NCBI GenBank assembly: GCA_026986355.1
Contig: JALSOO010000085.1
Location: 1-13,048, forward strand
Origin: Campylobacteraceae bacterium
GTDB taxonomy: Bacteria; Campylobacterota; Campylobacteria; Campylobacterales; Sulfurovaceae
Length of the DNA: 13,048 nt
Direction: 5' to 3'
How positions within the stretch are numbered: the first letter of the stretch is position 1; each line of letters opens with the position of its first letter. Shown in pieces: positions 1 through 6,357 of the stretch. Under the pieces are notes generated by a model. It saw nothing but the letters and a program-made list of their open reading frames with translations, ran no database searches and was not told the origin of the DNA. Position numbers and translations under genes: made by a program.

Positions 1-1
1 A

Positions 2-52
2 GATATAGGCTATGACCCGACTGCATTATTACTTTACCAAAATTTAGCGTAA
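2..52 (+). CDS. possible C-terminal tail of a gene entering from the left edge
   Basis: An open frame runs in from the left edge and ends at TAA (50-52), reading DIGYDPTALLLYQNLA. Only 16 residues are visible and I do not recognise the protein. It may not be a gene: the stop lies inside a hairpin (32-54), and the surrounding bases look like a structured intergenic repeat. In favour of a real gene, a terminator-like hairpin follows on the same strand about 65 bases later. Confidence 0.3.
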   Translation, partial: DIGYDPTALLLYQNLA

Positions 53-92
53 AGCCCCTAGTTTTAACTATGGGGACAACCCGACCTACAAA
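10..92. repeat. structured, repeat-like intergenic segment with two adjacent hairpins
   Basis: Two hairpins lie back to back. The first pairs CTTTAC (32-37) with GTAAAG (49-54). The second pairs CCCCTAG (55-61) with CTATGGGG (68-75), with one bulged T. CCCGAC occurs on each side in direct orientation (16-21 and 80-85). On the - strand the piece reads GTAGGTCGGGTTGTCC, which resembles the GTAGGTCGGGTT-type dispersed intergenic repeats of many bacteria. That resemblance is from memory. Only one copy is in the window, so repeat status cannot be shown here. Confidence 0.35.
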
Positions 93-118
93 AGCCCACG
101 AACTTTTTTTAAATCTTC

Positions 119-148
119 AAAAACCTCTTTTTTTAGAGAGGGGTTTTT
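119..148. terminator. bidirectional intrinsic terminator
   Basis: AAAACC (120-125) pairs with GGTTTT, and the stem continues inward through CTCTT against AGAGAGG using G-T pairs, around a T-rich loop. The top strand ends in a T run; the bottom strand also ends in TTTTT. It sits between a possible gene ending at 52 on the + strand and the molybdopterin oxidoreductase ending at 241 on the - strand, so it would serve both. Confidence 0.65.
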
Positions 149-240
149 CAATAAAAAGCTAGGGTGATAGGTTGCTATATCTCTGATTACACTCTGTTTG
201 GGCATGGGGTTTATTTTATCTGCTTTCTATTATATTTTGT
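149..240. other. non-coding spacer downstream of the oxidoreductase gene
   Basis: No open frame is supported here. On the - strand there is a TATAAT hexamer (229-234), and the terminator at 119-148 lies about 100 bases beyond it. A short transcript is therefore possible, but nothing else supports one. Confidence 0.4.
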
Positions 241-2034
241 TTAGGAGAGTCTATCTACTTTGACTTTTACCTCTTGATAACATGCTGAATCTCCCTCTTC
301 ACTAATGATAGATGGGGTTAAAAAGTTTATACCTATGGCATTTGAGTAGATTAAAATAGTATCATCTCTCATACTCTCATCTATCTCTACTATAAAGTTA
401 TGCTCTCCATATTCTGAAGAGACTTTGACCTCTTCTCTATCATTGAAACCCAATGAGCTATTACATATTACTCTATTATCTCTATAAAATTGTGTGTTTA
501 GAGATTTTTTACCTTTAGGGCTAAGTAGCCAATAATCTTCTATGATTTTCTCTTTTTTACTCTTTCTTCTAGCTCGTGTAAACTGTTTTGTTTTTATAAA
601 ATCATCTCCATACTCATCAGGAAAAATAAACTCCTCTTCGCAATCTTCTCCAAAACCATCTTGGTATGGTATCTCTTGGTATGCAGGGGATAGATAGTAT
701 CCATTTACCTCTTGGCACTGTTTTAACCAAAAATCAAGATAATACTCTTCATTTTTTAGTGGTTCAAATCCAAATAGTTGAAGTAGTCTATTGGTAAATT
801 CATACTCACTTATGCCATAATCACACTCTTTAATCTTTCTTATAGGGTTGACATAGTGGTGTGCATAGCTTAGGCGTATATCCTCTTTTTCCAAGAAGTT
901 TTTAGCAGGGATAACAATGTCTGCCATTGCTGAAGTCTCATTCTCATATAGTCCAAAGTAGATAATAGTTTTTGTCTTTTTTAGCTCTTCTATAACTCTA
1001 TTTGAGTTTGGCATAGAAGCTACTGGATTTCCACCTTGTATAAGTACGGTTTCAAAATGGCTAAAGGGAGTATCTACTTTTTGAACTTTATCTGCTTTCA
1101 CTCTAAATGGATTATCAAATCCGAGTTTAGAGTTACCTAAAAATCCAACACCACACCCCTCTTTCCCAAATTTACCTAAAATAACAGCCAATGAGTCTAT
1201 CGCTTGGAGTGTTATATGACCTGTTGAGTACTTTTGAACACCATTTCCTACTAAAAAAACAGTTTTTTTACCATGAATAAGCTCCAATAGACTACCCATC
1301 TCTTTTAAATCTGTTCCTATATAGTCTAAAATAGGGCGAATTCTAAACTCTTGGGTAAACTCATAATACTCTTCATAATCAGATGCAAACTCTTCTATAA
1401 ACTCACTATCTTGAAAATCTCCCATAAATGCAAAACGAGCTAACATCACAGCTGTAAAAAAATCTGAACGAGGAGAAATTTGTAGATGTAAGTCGGCTCT
1501 TTTTGCAATATCTGTTTTGACAGGGTCAATAACAATAATCTTTTTCCCCTCCAAATGTGGTATGAGATGAGAAGCTGTAACGGTAATATTTTTTCCCCAA
1601 ACGACAACAACTTGGGCTTTTGCTATCTGTTCTGGAGGCAATATATGATTTACTTCACGTCCCTCTATAATCCCTGCATCTCCTGAACCATCACATAGTG
1701 TTCCTTTTGTTGTTGTTCCCTCTATCTTTTCAAAGAGGAGGTTTGTAATCTCTTGCATTACTCCAAAGTTTCCTGAACCTCTCCATAAGAGTTTAGAGTG
1801 AGTATCCAAAGCCTCTTTTGTAGCTATTAAGGCTTCCTCTAGTGTGGCTTCTTGACCATTTATCAACGGTTTGGTTATGCGTGGTTCATTTGGCATATAT
1901 CTATTGACTACTGCACACAACGCACCATTGGAAGTAGGGTGATTAGGGTCAGCTTGAATCTTGCCCTCTATTGCAACCATACCACAAGCATCAGGACAAT
2001 CTAAGCCACAGGTTGTTTTTATCTCATTTTGCAT
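241..2034 (-). CDS. molybdopterin (bis-MGD) oxidoreductase, DMSO reductase superfamily, cytoplasmic
   Basis: A 597-residue catalytic subunit of the molybdopterin oxidoreductase family. The N-terminal [4Fe-4S] site is C9-x3-C13-x3-C17-x22-C40 (TTCGLDCPDACGM then NGALC). LCDGSGDAG around C114 aligns with the region that carries the Mo ligand (selenocysteine or cysteine) in FdhF-type enzymes, so C114 is the likely molybdenum ligand. The central molybdopterin fold spans about 45-430. The C-terminal dinucleotide-binding domain, about 500-597, includes SLNTQFYRDN. There is no Tat or Sec signal, so it should act in the cytoplasm. The segment at about 440-490 is rich in Asp and Glu. The start codon overlaps the stop of the upstream HlyD-like gene by one base (TAATG), suggesting translational coupling. 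No electron-transfer or membrane-anchor subunit and no cofactor chaperone is nearby. The substrate cannot be assigned; formate, polysulfide or thiosulfate reductase-like roles are all open. Confidence 0.88.
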   Translation of the reverse strand: MQNEIKTTCGLDCPDACGMVAIEGKIQADPNHPTSNGALCAVVNRYMPNEPRITKPLINGQEATLEEALIATKEALDTHSKLLWRGSGNFGVMQEITNLLFEKIEGTTTKGTLCDGSGDAGIIEGREVNHILPPEQIAKAQVVVVWGKNITVTASHLIPHLEGKKIIVIDPVKTDIAKRADLHLQISPRSDFFTAVMLARFAFMGDFQDSEFIEEFASDYEEYYEFTQEFRIRPILDYIGTDLKEMGSLLELIHGKKTVFLVGNGVQKYSTGHITLQAIDSLAVILGKFGKEGCGVGFLGNSKLGFDNPFRVKADKVQKVDTPFSHFETVLIQGGNPVASMPNSNRVIEELKKTKTIIYFGLYENETSAMADIVIPAKNFLEKEDIRLSYAHHYVNPIRKIKECDYGISEYEFTNRLLQLFGFEPLKNEEYYLDFWLKQCQEVNGYYLSPAYQEIPYQDGFGEDCEEEFIFPDEYGDDFIKTKQFTRARRKSKKEKIIEDYWLLSPKGKKSLNTQFYRDNRVICNSSLGFNDREEVKVSSEYGEHNFIVEIDESMRDDTILIYSNAIGINFLTPSIISEEGDSACYQEVKVKVDRLS

Positions 2035-2825
2035 TATTTAAACTCCACTTTTAGTAGTTTTGAAAAGCTATTTTTGGGATTTTTGATTAAAATCTCTGTT
2101 CGATATGAAGAGATATACTTTTTATCAGTAACCGACCATATTTTGTAGATTTTATAATTAGTTCTCTTATTATCTATATAAATAGCTCTTTTTCTTATCT
2201 CTTTTAACTCATCTGCTTCTAAAAAAAGCACTAATTTTGCAGAGGTTAAATCTTTTACTATAGCTAAAGGTGTTCCCATATTTACAAAATCTCCCTTATG
2301 TACCAATAGCTTATCTATAAACTTATTTTTGATATGAATACTCTTTTTTGAGATACTATCTTTTAGTCGTGCTATCTCATAGTGTAAATCTATTTTTTGC
2401 TTTTTTAGTGAGTCTATCTTCTCTTTTGTCGATAGATATTGAGTTTTTGCATTTATATATCCATAAAAGGCATTATCTTTTTGTGTTTTAGAGGCAGAGA
2501 TTATTGTTGATAGACGATTATAATACTCCTCTTTACGTTCAAGGGAACTTTGTAGGGCTATCAATATATTATTATTGGTCTTTATCATTCTATCTATAAT
2601 CTTTAGAGAGCTACGGCTACTCTTTAGTTTAATATTATCTAGTTTATCATCAAGTTTGATAATGGTACTACTTGATACTTTTGTTCCCTCTAGCTTGATT
2701 TTTGCCATTGTTACTTGTGCCAAAACAGCAGATTTTAGAGTAATGGACTCTATGGGTTCTAATTTTGCATAGTATACTTTAGAGAAAAGAAGTAAGGGGG
2801 TTAAGAGTAGTAGTAATATTTTCAT
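2034..2825 (-). CDS. HlyD/membrane-fusion-like periplasmic protein
   Basis: A 263-residue protein with a hydrophobic N-terminus (MKILLLLLTPLLLFSKVYYA), which is a probable signal peptide or membrane anchor. Residues about 55-165 are charged and helical, rich in Lys, Leu, Ser and Asp, consistent with the coiled-coil hairpin of a periplasmic adaptor. Residues about 165-210 (LLVHKGDFVNMGTPLAIVKD, then LVLFLEADE) look like the second half of the lipoyl/barrel-sandwich domain and the start of the beta-barrel of HlyD/RND adaptors. It is shorter than a typical adaptor (about 330-400 residues), and no pump or outer-membrane channel is nearby. An AGAGG ribosome site (2834-2838) precedes the ATG by 8 bases. 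It is coupled to the oxidoreductase downstream. The fold assignment is from motif style, and its function is unknown. Confidence 0.65.
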   Translation of the reverse strand: MKILLLLLTPLLLFSKVYYAKLEPIESITLKSAVLAQVTMAKIKLEGTKVSSSTIIKLDDKLDNIKLKSSRSSLKIIDRMIKTNNNILIALQSSLERKEEYYNRLSTIISASKTQKDNAFYGYINAKTQYLSTKEKIDSLKKQKIDLHYEIARLKDSISKKSIHIKNKFIDKLLVHKGDFVNMGTPLAIVKDLTSAKLVLFLEADELKEIRKRAIYIDNKRTNYKIYKIWSVTDKKYISSYRTEILIKNPKNSFSKLLKVEFK

Positions 2826-2846
2826 CGATAAAACCTCTTTTTAGCG

Positions 2847-2852
2847 ATTATA
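2847..2852 (-). promoter_or_regulatory. -10 element for the HlyD-like/oxidoreductase pair
   Basis: A perfect TATAAT on the - strand lies 21 bases upstream of the HlyD-like start codon and only 16 bases beyond the mature 3' end of rnpB. No clear -35 is seen, as is usual for sigma-70 promoters in Campylobacterota. Confidence 0.5.
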
Positions 2853-2868
2853 ACAATGAAAGCTTAAT

Positions 2869-3266
2869 TAGGTGTGACGATAAGCCGTGTTCTGTCGTGG
2901 GTAGTTATTTATCTAGGCGTATTGTTGCCAATACACTCAAGCGAGACACCATTGTCAATCTAATGACTTTGTGAGATTTTTACCATATGCCTCTTGCTAC
3001 GAACAGGGTTTACCTAGCTACCTATGTTACCATAAGCACTGGTGGTCTCTTACACCACCCTTTCACCGTGACCATCTACCTATTATGAAATAGGGGAGGG
3101 GGAAGAAGATTGACTCTTCTAAAATAGATAAATGGCTGTCTACTCTCTGTTGCACTTGCCCTCAGATTACTCTGGCCATCTGTTAGATGGAGTTCTATCT
3201 CACATGTAGCACGGACTTTCCTCTCGTGACTCATTATAAGCCACCAGCAACTACCTATCACACCTA
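2869..3266 (-). ncRNA. rnpB: RNase P RNA (bacterial type A)
   Basis: This is the catalytic RNA that trims the 5' leaders of tRNA precursors. On the - strand the ends pair as stem P1: TAGGTGTGA (3258-3266) with TCACACCTA (2869-2877). The conserved core blocks occur in order: GAGGAAAGTCCGTGCT (3208-3223), AGGGCAAGTGCAACAGAGAG (3143-3162), GGTGAAAGGGTGG (about 3054-3066), the CCA-binding L15 loop GGTAAACCCTG (3004-3014), and the 3' block ACAGAACACGGCTTATCG (about 2878-2895). The length of about 398 bases is normal. Ends were placed from P1 pairing and could be off by a few bases. The 61-residue frame inside it is not a gene. It sits 21 bases after the porin stop codon but has its own promoter. 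No hairpin-plus-T terminator is evident at its 3' end, so read-through into the HlyD-like gene is possible. Confidence 0.95.
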
Positions 3267-3271
3267 ATGGA

Positions 3272-3277
3272 AGTATA
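3272..3277 (-). promoter_or_regulatory. extended -10 promoter of rnpB
   Basis: On the - strand TGTTATACT (TG, one base, then TATACT) lies 5 bases before the first base of the P1 stem, the right distance for transcription to start at the mature 5' end near 3266. It occupies the short spacer between the porin stop codon and rnpB. Confidence 0.65.
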
Positions 3278-3287
3278 ACATAACTTT

Positions 3288-4703
3288 TTAAAATAGATAA
3301 TTTAGCTCCAAACGAACTTCATTATAGGAGGGGTCTTTTTTATCTGTAATTTTATGGTCTTGATTTACAAATGCTGTTCTTAGTTTGGTTGTAAGGTTTG
3401 GATACTTATGAAATTTTTTGATAAAATCAAATGTTAAAACATTGACATCGGCAGATACTCCCGATTTTTTATCATCGAAATCCTCTTGTGCATAACGCAT
3501 CATTATTTTATTACCATCTATTATATTATAATCTGCACGTACCATAAATGTTTGGGTATTTGCATACCAGTTTGTCTGTCCCATAGCTCTTGTATATCCA
3601 GATGTTGGGAATCCACGCCAAGGAGTGACTAGGTCTCCTTGGTCTGCTATCTTTGAGTATCCTAAACGTAGTTTTCCTGCTCCTTTGATAATATCTATTT
3701 TTCCTGCTATCATTGATGATGATAGAGTATTGGGATTTTTATATCCTATTGTATTTTTACGAAGGTTTGCACCTCCTATCTCTCCTGCCCCATTATCAAA
3801 TTGTTTTAGGTATCGTATAGATGGTTTTATCGTGATATTATCTCTTTTTATTTGGTATGAACTCTCTATAATCGCTGTAGATAGTAGATTGGGAACAGAT
3901 ATAAAATCTGCTGTTAACGTTGTGTTTTTGATAGTTCTATTTTTTAGATTAACTACAATAAGTCTATCTTCTATATCCTTCTCTTTGAGTTTACTAATAG
4001 TTAATCCACGGTGCATTCCACTATCATCATTCTCTCTATATGAAGCAAAAGGCTCTGTTGAATCATCATACGCTAAAACATGATGAAAGGAGTCATGGTC
4101 ACGTAGTTTCTGTTTGGTTATATATGCCATTTTCATTTTGGTTTGGGAAAAGGGATAGAACTCTGTATAGAGACCTTGAAAGGTGTTTGGAACCATTTTG
4201 GTATCATTTGATTTAGCAAGGGTTGTCTCCATGATAAAACGACCTAACTTAATACGACTCTTACCCAATTTATATTCGAGATAGTTTTGAGCAAAAACAG
4301 TGTTTCCATAATCTCCTTTCGTAGCAAGATTGTATCGGTTTAATGTATCTTTTCCTGAACGATATTGTGATGCTTTTATCGAGTCATGCCAAGGATTTTG
4401 AGTGGTATATATAGCTGATGTAAATGATAATCCATTGTAGTAGGCACTTTTATATATTAAACTCCCTCCAACTCCAATAGCATAATGGTCAACTCCTTTT
4501 GTTTTAGTGTCAAAATTAAAGTAGTTAAATCGTAAACGACTATAAACAATACCCTCTGATAGAAACTCTCTTAAATTGTCTACATCTTTTGGTACTCTAT
4601 TATATTTGAGTGTCATGTTTGATTTTAGTATTCGTTTTGTATCGCTACTATCAGCATATATTAGAGGTGGAATAGTTAAAAACAGTATGAGTATAACTCT
4701 CAT
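3288..4703 (-). CDS. outer membrane porin, OprD/MOMP-like
   Basis: A 471-residue outer-membrane beta-barrel. Residues 1-17 form a Sec signal peptide (MRVILILFLTIPPLIYA, cut before DSSD). The mature part alternates polar and aromatic residues in short strands with charged loops. The last residue is Phe (ELNYLF), the usual signal for BAM-dependent insertion. MVPNTFQGLYTEFYPFSQTK and the following AYITKQKLRDHDSF resemble the OprD-family porins of Campylobacterota. It should let small solutes into the periplasm; the specific solute is unknown. AAGGA (about 4709-4713) precedes the ATG. It is divergent from the symporter operon across a 157-base region, so it could supply that transporter's substrate, but porins of this type are common and the pairing may be chance. 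Confidence 0.82.
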   Translation of the reverse strand: MRVILILFLTIPPLIYADSSDTKRILKSNMTLKYNRVPKDVDNLREFLSEGIVYSRLRFNYFNFDTKTKGVDHYAIGVGGSLIYKSAYYNGLSFTSAIYTTQNPWHDSIKASQYRSGKDTLNRYNLATKGDYGNTVFAQNYLEYKLGKSRIKLGRFIMETTLAKSNDTKMVPNTFQGLYTEFYPFSQTKMKMAYITKQKLRDHDSFHHVLAYDDSTEPFASYRENDDSGMHRGLTISKLKEKDIEDRLIVVNLKNRTIKNTTLTADFISVPNLLSTAIIESSYQIKRDNITIKPSIRYLKQFDNGAGEIGGANLRKNTIGYKNPNTLSSSMIAGKIDIIKGAGKLRLGYSKIADQGDLVTPWRGFPTSGYTRAMGQTNWYANTQTFMVRADYNIIDGNKIMMRYAQEDFDDKKSGVSADVNVLTFDFIKKFHKYPNLTTKLRTAFVNQDHKITDKKDPSYNEVRLELNYLF

Positions 4704-4726
4704 TTAAATCCTTGTTTTTAAGGCGA

Positions 4727-4732
4727 AGTATA
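4727..4732 (-). promoter_or_regulatory. candidate -10 for the porin gene (proximal)
   Basis: TATACT on the - strand lies 23 bases upstream of the porin start codon. A second candidate (TATAAT) lies 18 bases further upstream. I cannot tell which one is used. Confidence 0.4.
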
Positions 4733-4741
4733 TCCCTAGAA

Positions 4742-4754
4742 CCTATTATATAGG
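4742..4754 (-). promoter_or_regulatory. inverted repeat enclosing a second porin -10 candidate
   Basis: CCTAT (4742-4746) and ATAGG (4750-4754) form a short dyad. On the - strand it contains TATAAT (4745-4750), a possible distal -10 for the porin. A bound repressor at such a site would block the promoter, but the dyad is short and may be accidental. Confidence 0.3.
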
Positions 4755-4822
4755 CTCTTTTGAGTAAAAATAGATAATATTGATAAAATTATGATTATGG
4801 GGGTAACAAGCTTTAATTAGTT

Positions 4823-4836
4823 GCGTTATAATACGC
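4823..4836 (+). promoter_or_regulatory. promoter -10 of the recycling operon, inside a perfect 4-base dyad
   Basis: TATAAT (4827-4832) is flanked by GCGT and ACGC, which are reverse complements, so the -10 sits exactly in the middle of a 14-base dyad. TTAAT (4813-4817) and ATTAA (4839-4843) extend the symmetry loosely. Transcription would start near 4839, giving a leader of about 20 bases with an AAGGG ribosome site (4850-4854) 6 bases before the ATG. Confidence 0.55.
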
Positions 4837-4860
4837 TCATTAATTTGAGAAGGGTCATCA

Positions 4861-6357
4861 ATGCAATCAAGCTTTTCTACATTAGATTGGATAATATTTG
4901 CTTCATACTTTTTACTACTTATCATCACTTCTGTTATATTGAGCCAAACAAAGATTAAAACATCAAGAGACTATTTTACAGGTTCAAACTCTATGCCTAT
5001 GTTGGCTGTGGCTATATCTGTTTTAGCCACATCACAATCGGCTGCTACCTTTTTGGGAGGTCCTGAATACTCATATAAACATGATTTAACCTTTTTAGGC
5101 TTTTATCTTTCAGCCTTTTTGGCTGTTTGGTTTGTAGCAAAAGTTTTAGTACCTAAATTTTATGCTATAAATGCAATAACCGTTTATGAGTATTTAGAAC
5201 ATCGTTATGGAGAGACCTCTAAACGCTATGCTGGGATTATGTTTCTAATAGGTAGGCTTTTTGCCTCTGGTGCTAGACTCTATATTGGTGCTTTGGCTAT
5301 CTCTATGATACTCTTTTCTGATATATTGGCTATTCATATAGCTATCTCTATTGCTATATTAATGATTGGAGCATTGGGTTATACCTATTTTGGTGGGGTT
5401 AAGTCGGTAATTTTATCAGATATTATTCAAGCCGTTACCTATGTAGGGGCAGGGGTTGCTGTTCTTGCATATCTATACTACTCTATAGATGCAGACTTCT
5501 CAACAATAATGAGAACACTCCAAGATGATAACAAGTTAAGATTAGTTGACTTCTCTTTTTCAGGTGGTTTTACGATATGGACACTCCTTACAGGTTGGTT
5601 TCTACTTAATATCGCAGCATATGGTCTTGACCAAGATATGACACAAAGAGTATTGACTTGTAAAAATAGAAAAGAGGGAGAGAGGTCATTAATCTATGCA
5701 ATTATATTTACTATCCCTGTTGCTTTTCTATTTCTGGTTATTGGTCTGCTTCTCTATATCTTCTATCAACATCCTGAACTATCGCATATCTCTTCGTCTT
5801 GTGTCGACCAAAATGTAGATGGGCAGAGTGTCAAGATATTTATGTTATATATCTTAAATGAGATGCCAGAGGGATTACGAGGTCTAGTAACAGTGGGGGC
5901 TATCGCTGCAGCGTTATCCTCAACCAACTCTGTACTATCTGCTATGTCTTCTGTGGCAGTTGAAGATATATATCGACCTTGGTTAGTAAAGGGTAGAAGT
6001 GAACAGCACTATCTAAAAGTGAGTCGAATAATGGTTGTTGTTTTTGCTCTTTTACTCTATGCTATGGGAATGCTATCGTTCTATTGGCAACAATATACCC
6101 AGTTGCCTCTACTCAACTTTGCTTTAGGTGTAATGGCATTTGCCTATGCGTCACTTTTGGGTGTCTATTTTTCTGCTATTTTTACCAATAGGGGTAATGA
6201 AAAAACGGTTCTTTGGGCATTGATAGGTGGTTTTATGACGGTACTTCTACTGCAACCCTATATCTTCCCTATCAAAGTAGATTTCTCTATTATGATGATT
6301 GTAGGTACATTGGTCTCTTTTAGTATTATGATGACAGGAGAAGATAAGCGTGTCTAG
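4861..6357 (+). CDS. sodium/solute symporter (SSS family), likely importer of a cell-wall amino sugar
   Basis: A 498-residue inner-membrane transporter with about 13 hydrophobic segments (roughly 9-28, 47-67, 77-98, 122-150, 152-174, 184-207, 235-252, 275-301, 335-366, 388-408, 416-442, 446-468, 474-491). Family signatures are LATSQSAATFLGGPEYSYK (55-73), the GGV loop after TM5, YGLDQDMTQRVLTCK (254-268), and AAALSSTNSVLSAMSSVAVEDIY (349-371). The Ser/Ala residues of that last segment correspond to the sodium-site helix TM8 of vSGLT. It would use the sodium gradient to bring in a sugar-like solute. It overlaps anmK by 8 bases and heads an operon of MurNAc-handling enzymes, so the inferred substrate is anhydro-MurNAc, MurNAc or a small muropeptide fragment. 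SSS proteins also carry sialic acids, proline, acetate and other solutes, and sequence alone does not decide. The ATG start is supported by AAGGG 6 bases upstream. Confidence 0.9.
   Translation: MQSSFSTLDWIIFASYFLLLIITSVILSQTKIKTSRDYFTGSNSMPMLAVAISVLATSQSAATFLGGPEYSYKHDLTFLGFYLSAFLAVWFVAKVLVPKFYAINAITVYEYLEHRYGETSKRYAGIMFLIGRLFASGARLYIGALAISMILFSDILAIHIAISIAILMIGALGYTYFGGVKSVILSDIIQAVTYVGAGVAVLAYLYYSIDADFSTIMRTLQDDNKLRLVDFSFSGGFTIWTLLTGWFLLNIAAYGLDQDMTQRVLTCKNRKEGERSLIYAIIFTIPVAFLFLVIGLLLYIFYQHPELSHISSSCVDQNVDGQSVKIFMLYILNEMPEGLRGLVTVGAIAAALSSTNSVLSAMSSVAVEDIYRPWLVKGRSEQHYLKVSRIMVVVFALLLYAMGMLSFYWQQYTQLPLLNFALGVMAFAYASLLGVYFSAIFTNRGNEKTVLWALIGGFMTVLLLQPYIFPIKVDFSIMMIVGTLVSFSIMMTGEDKRV

Noticed and set aside
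2575..2772. 65-residue open frame on the + strand
   Set aside because: Antisense shadow of the Lys/Ser-rich HlyD-like gene, with no initiation signal.
2881..3260. tmRNA or a riboswitch as an explanation for the structured RNA
   Set aside because: The GAGGAAAGTCC and AGAACACGGCTTA blocks are specific to RNase P RNA.
3076..3261. 61-residue open frame on the - strand
   Set aside because: It lies wholly within the RNase P RNA gene and its bases are explained by the conserved RNA core.
3625..4083. 152-residue open frame on the + strand, hydrophobic
   Set aside because: It is antisense to the porin gene; its apparent hydrophobicity comes from the complement of polar barrel codons. No ribosome site or known motif.
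4746..4928. 60-residue open frame on the - strand in the divergent promoter region
   Set aside because: It overlaps the symporter start and promoter, has no ribosome site and matches no family.
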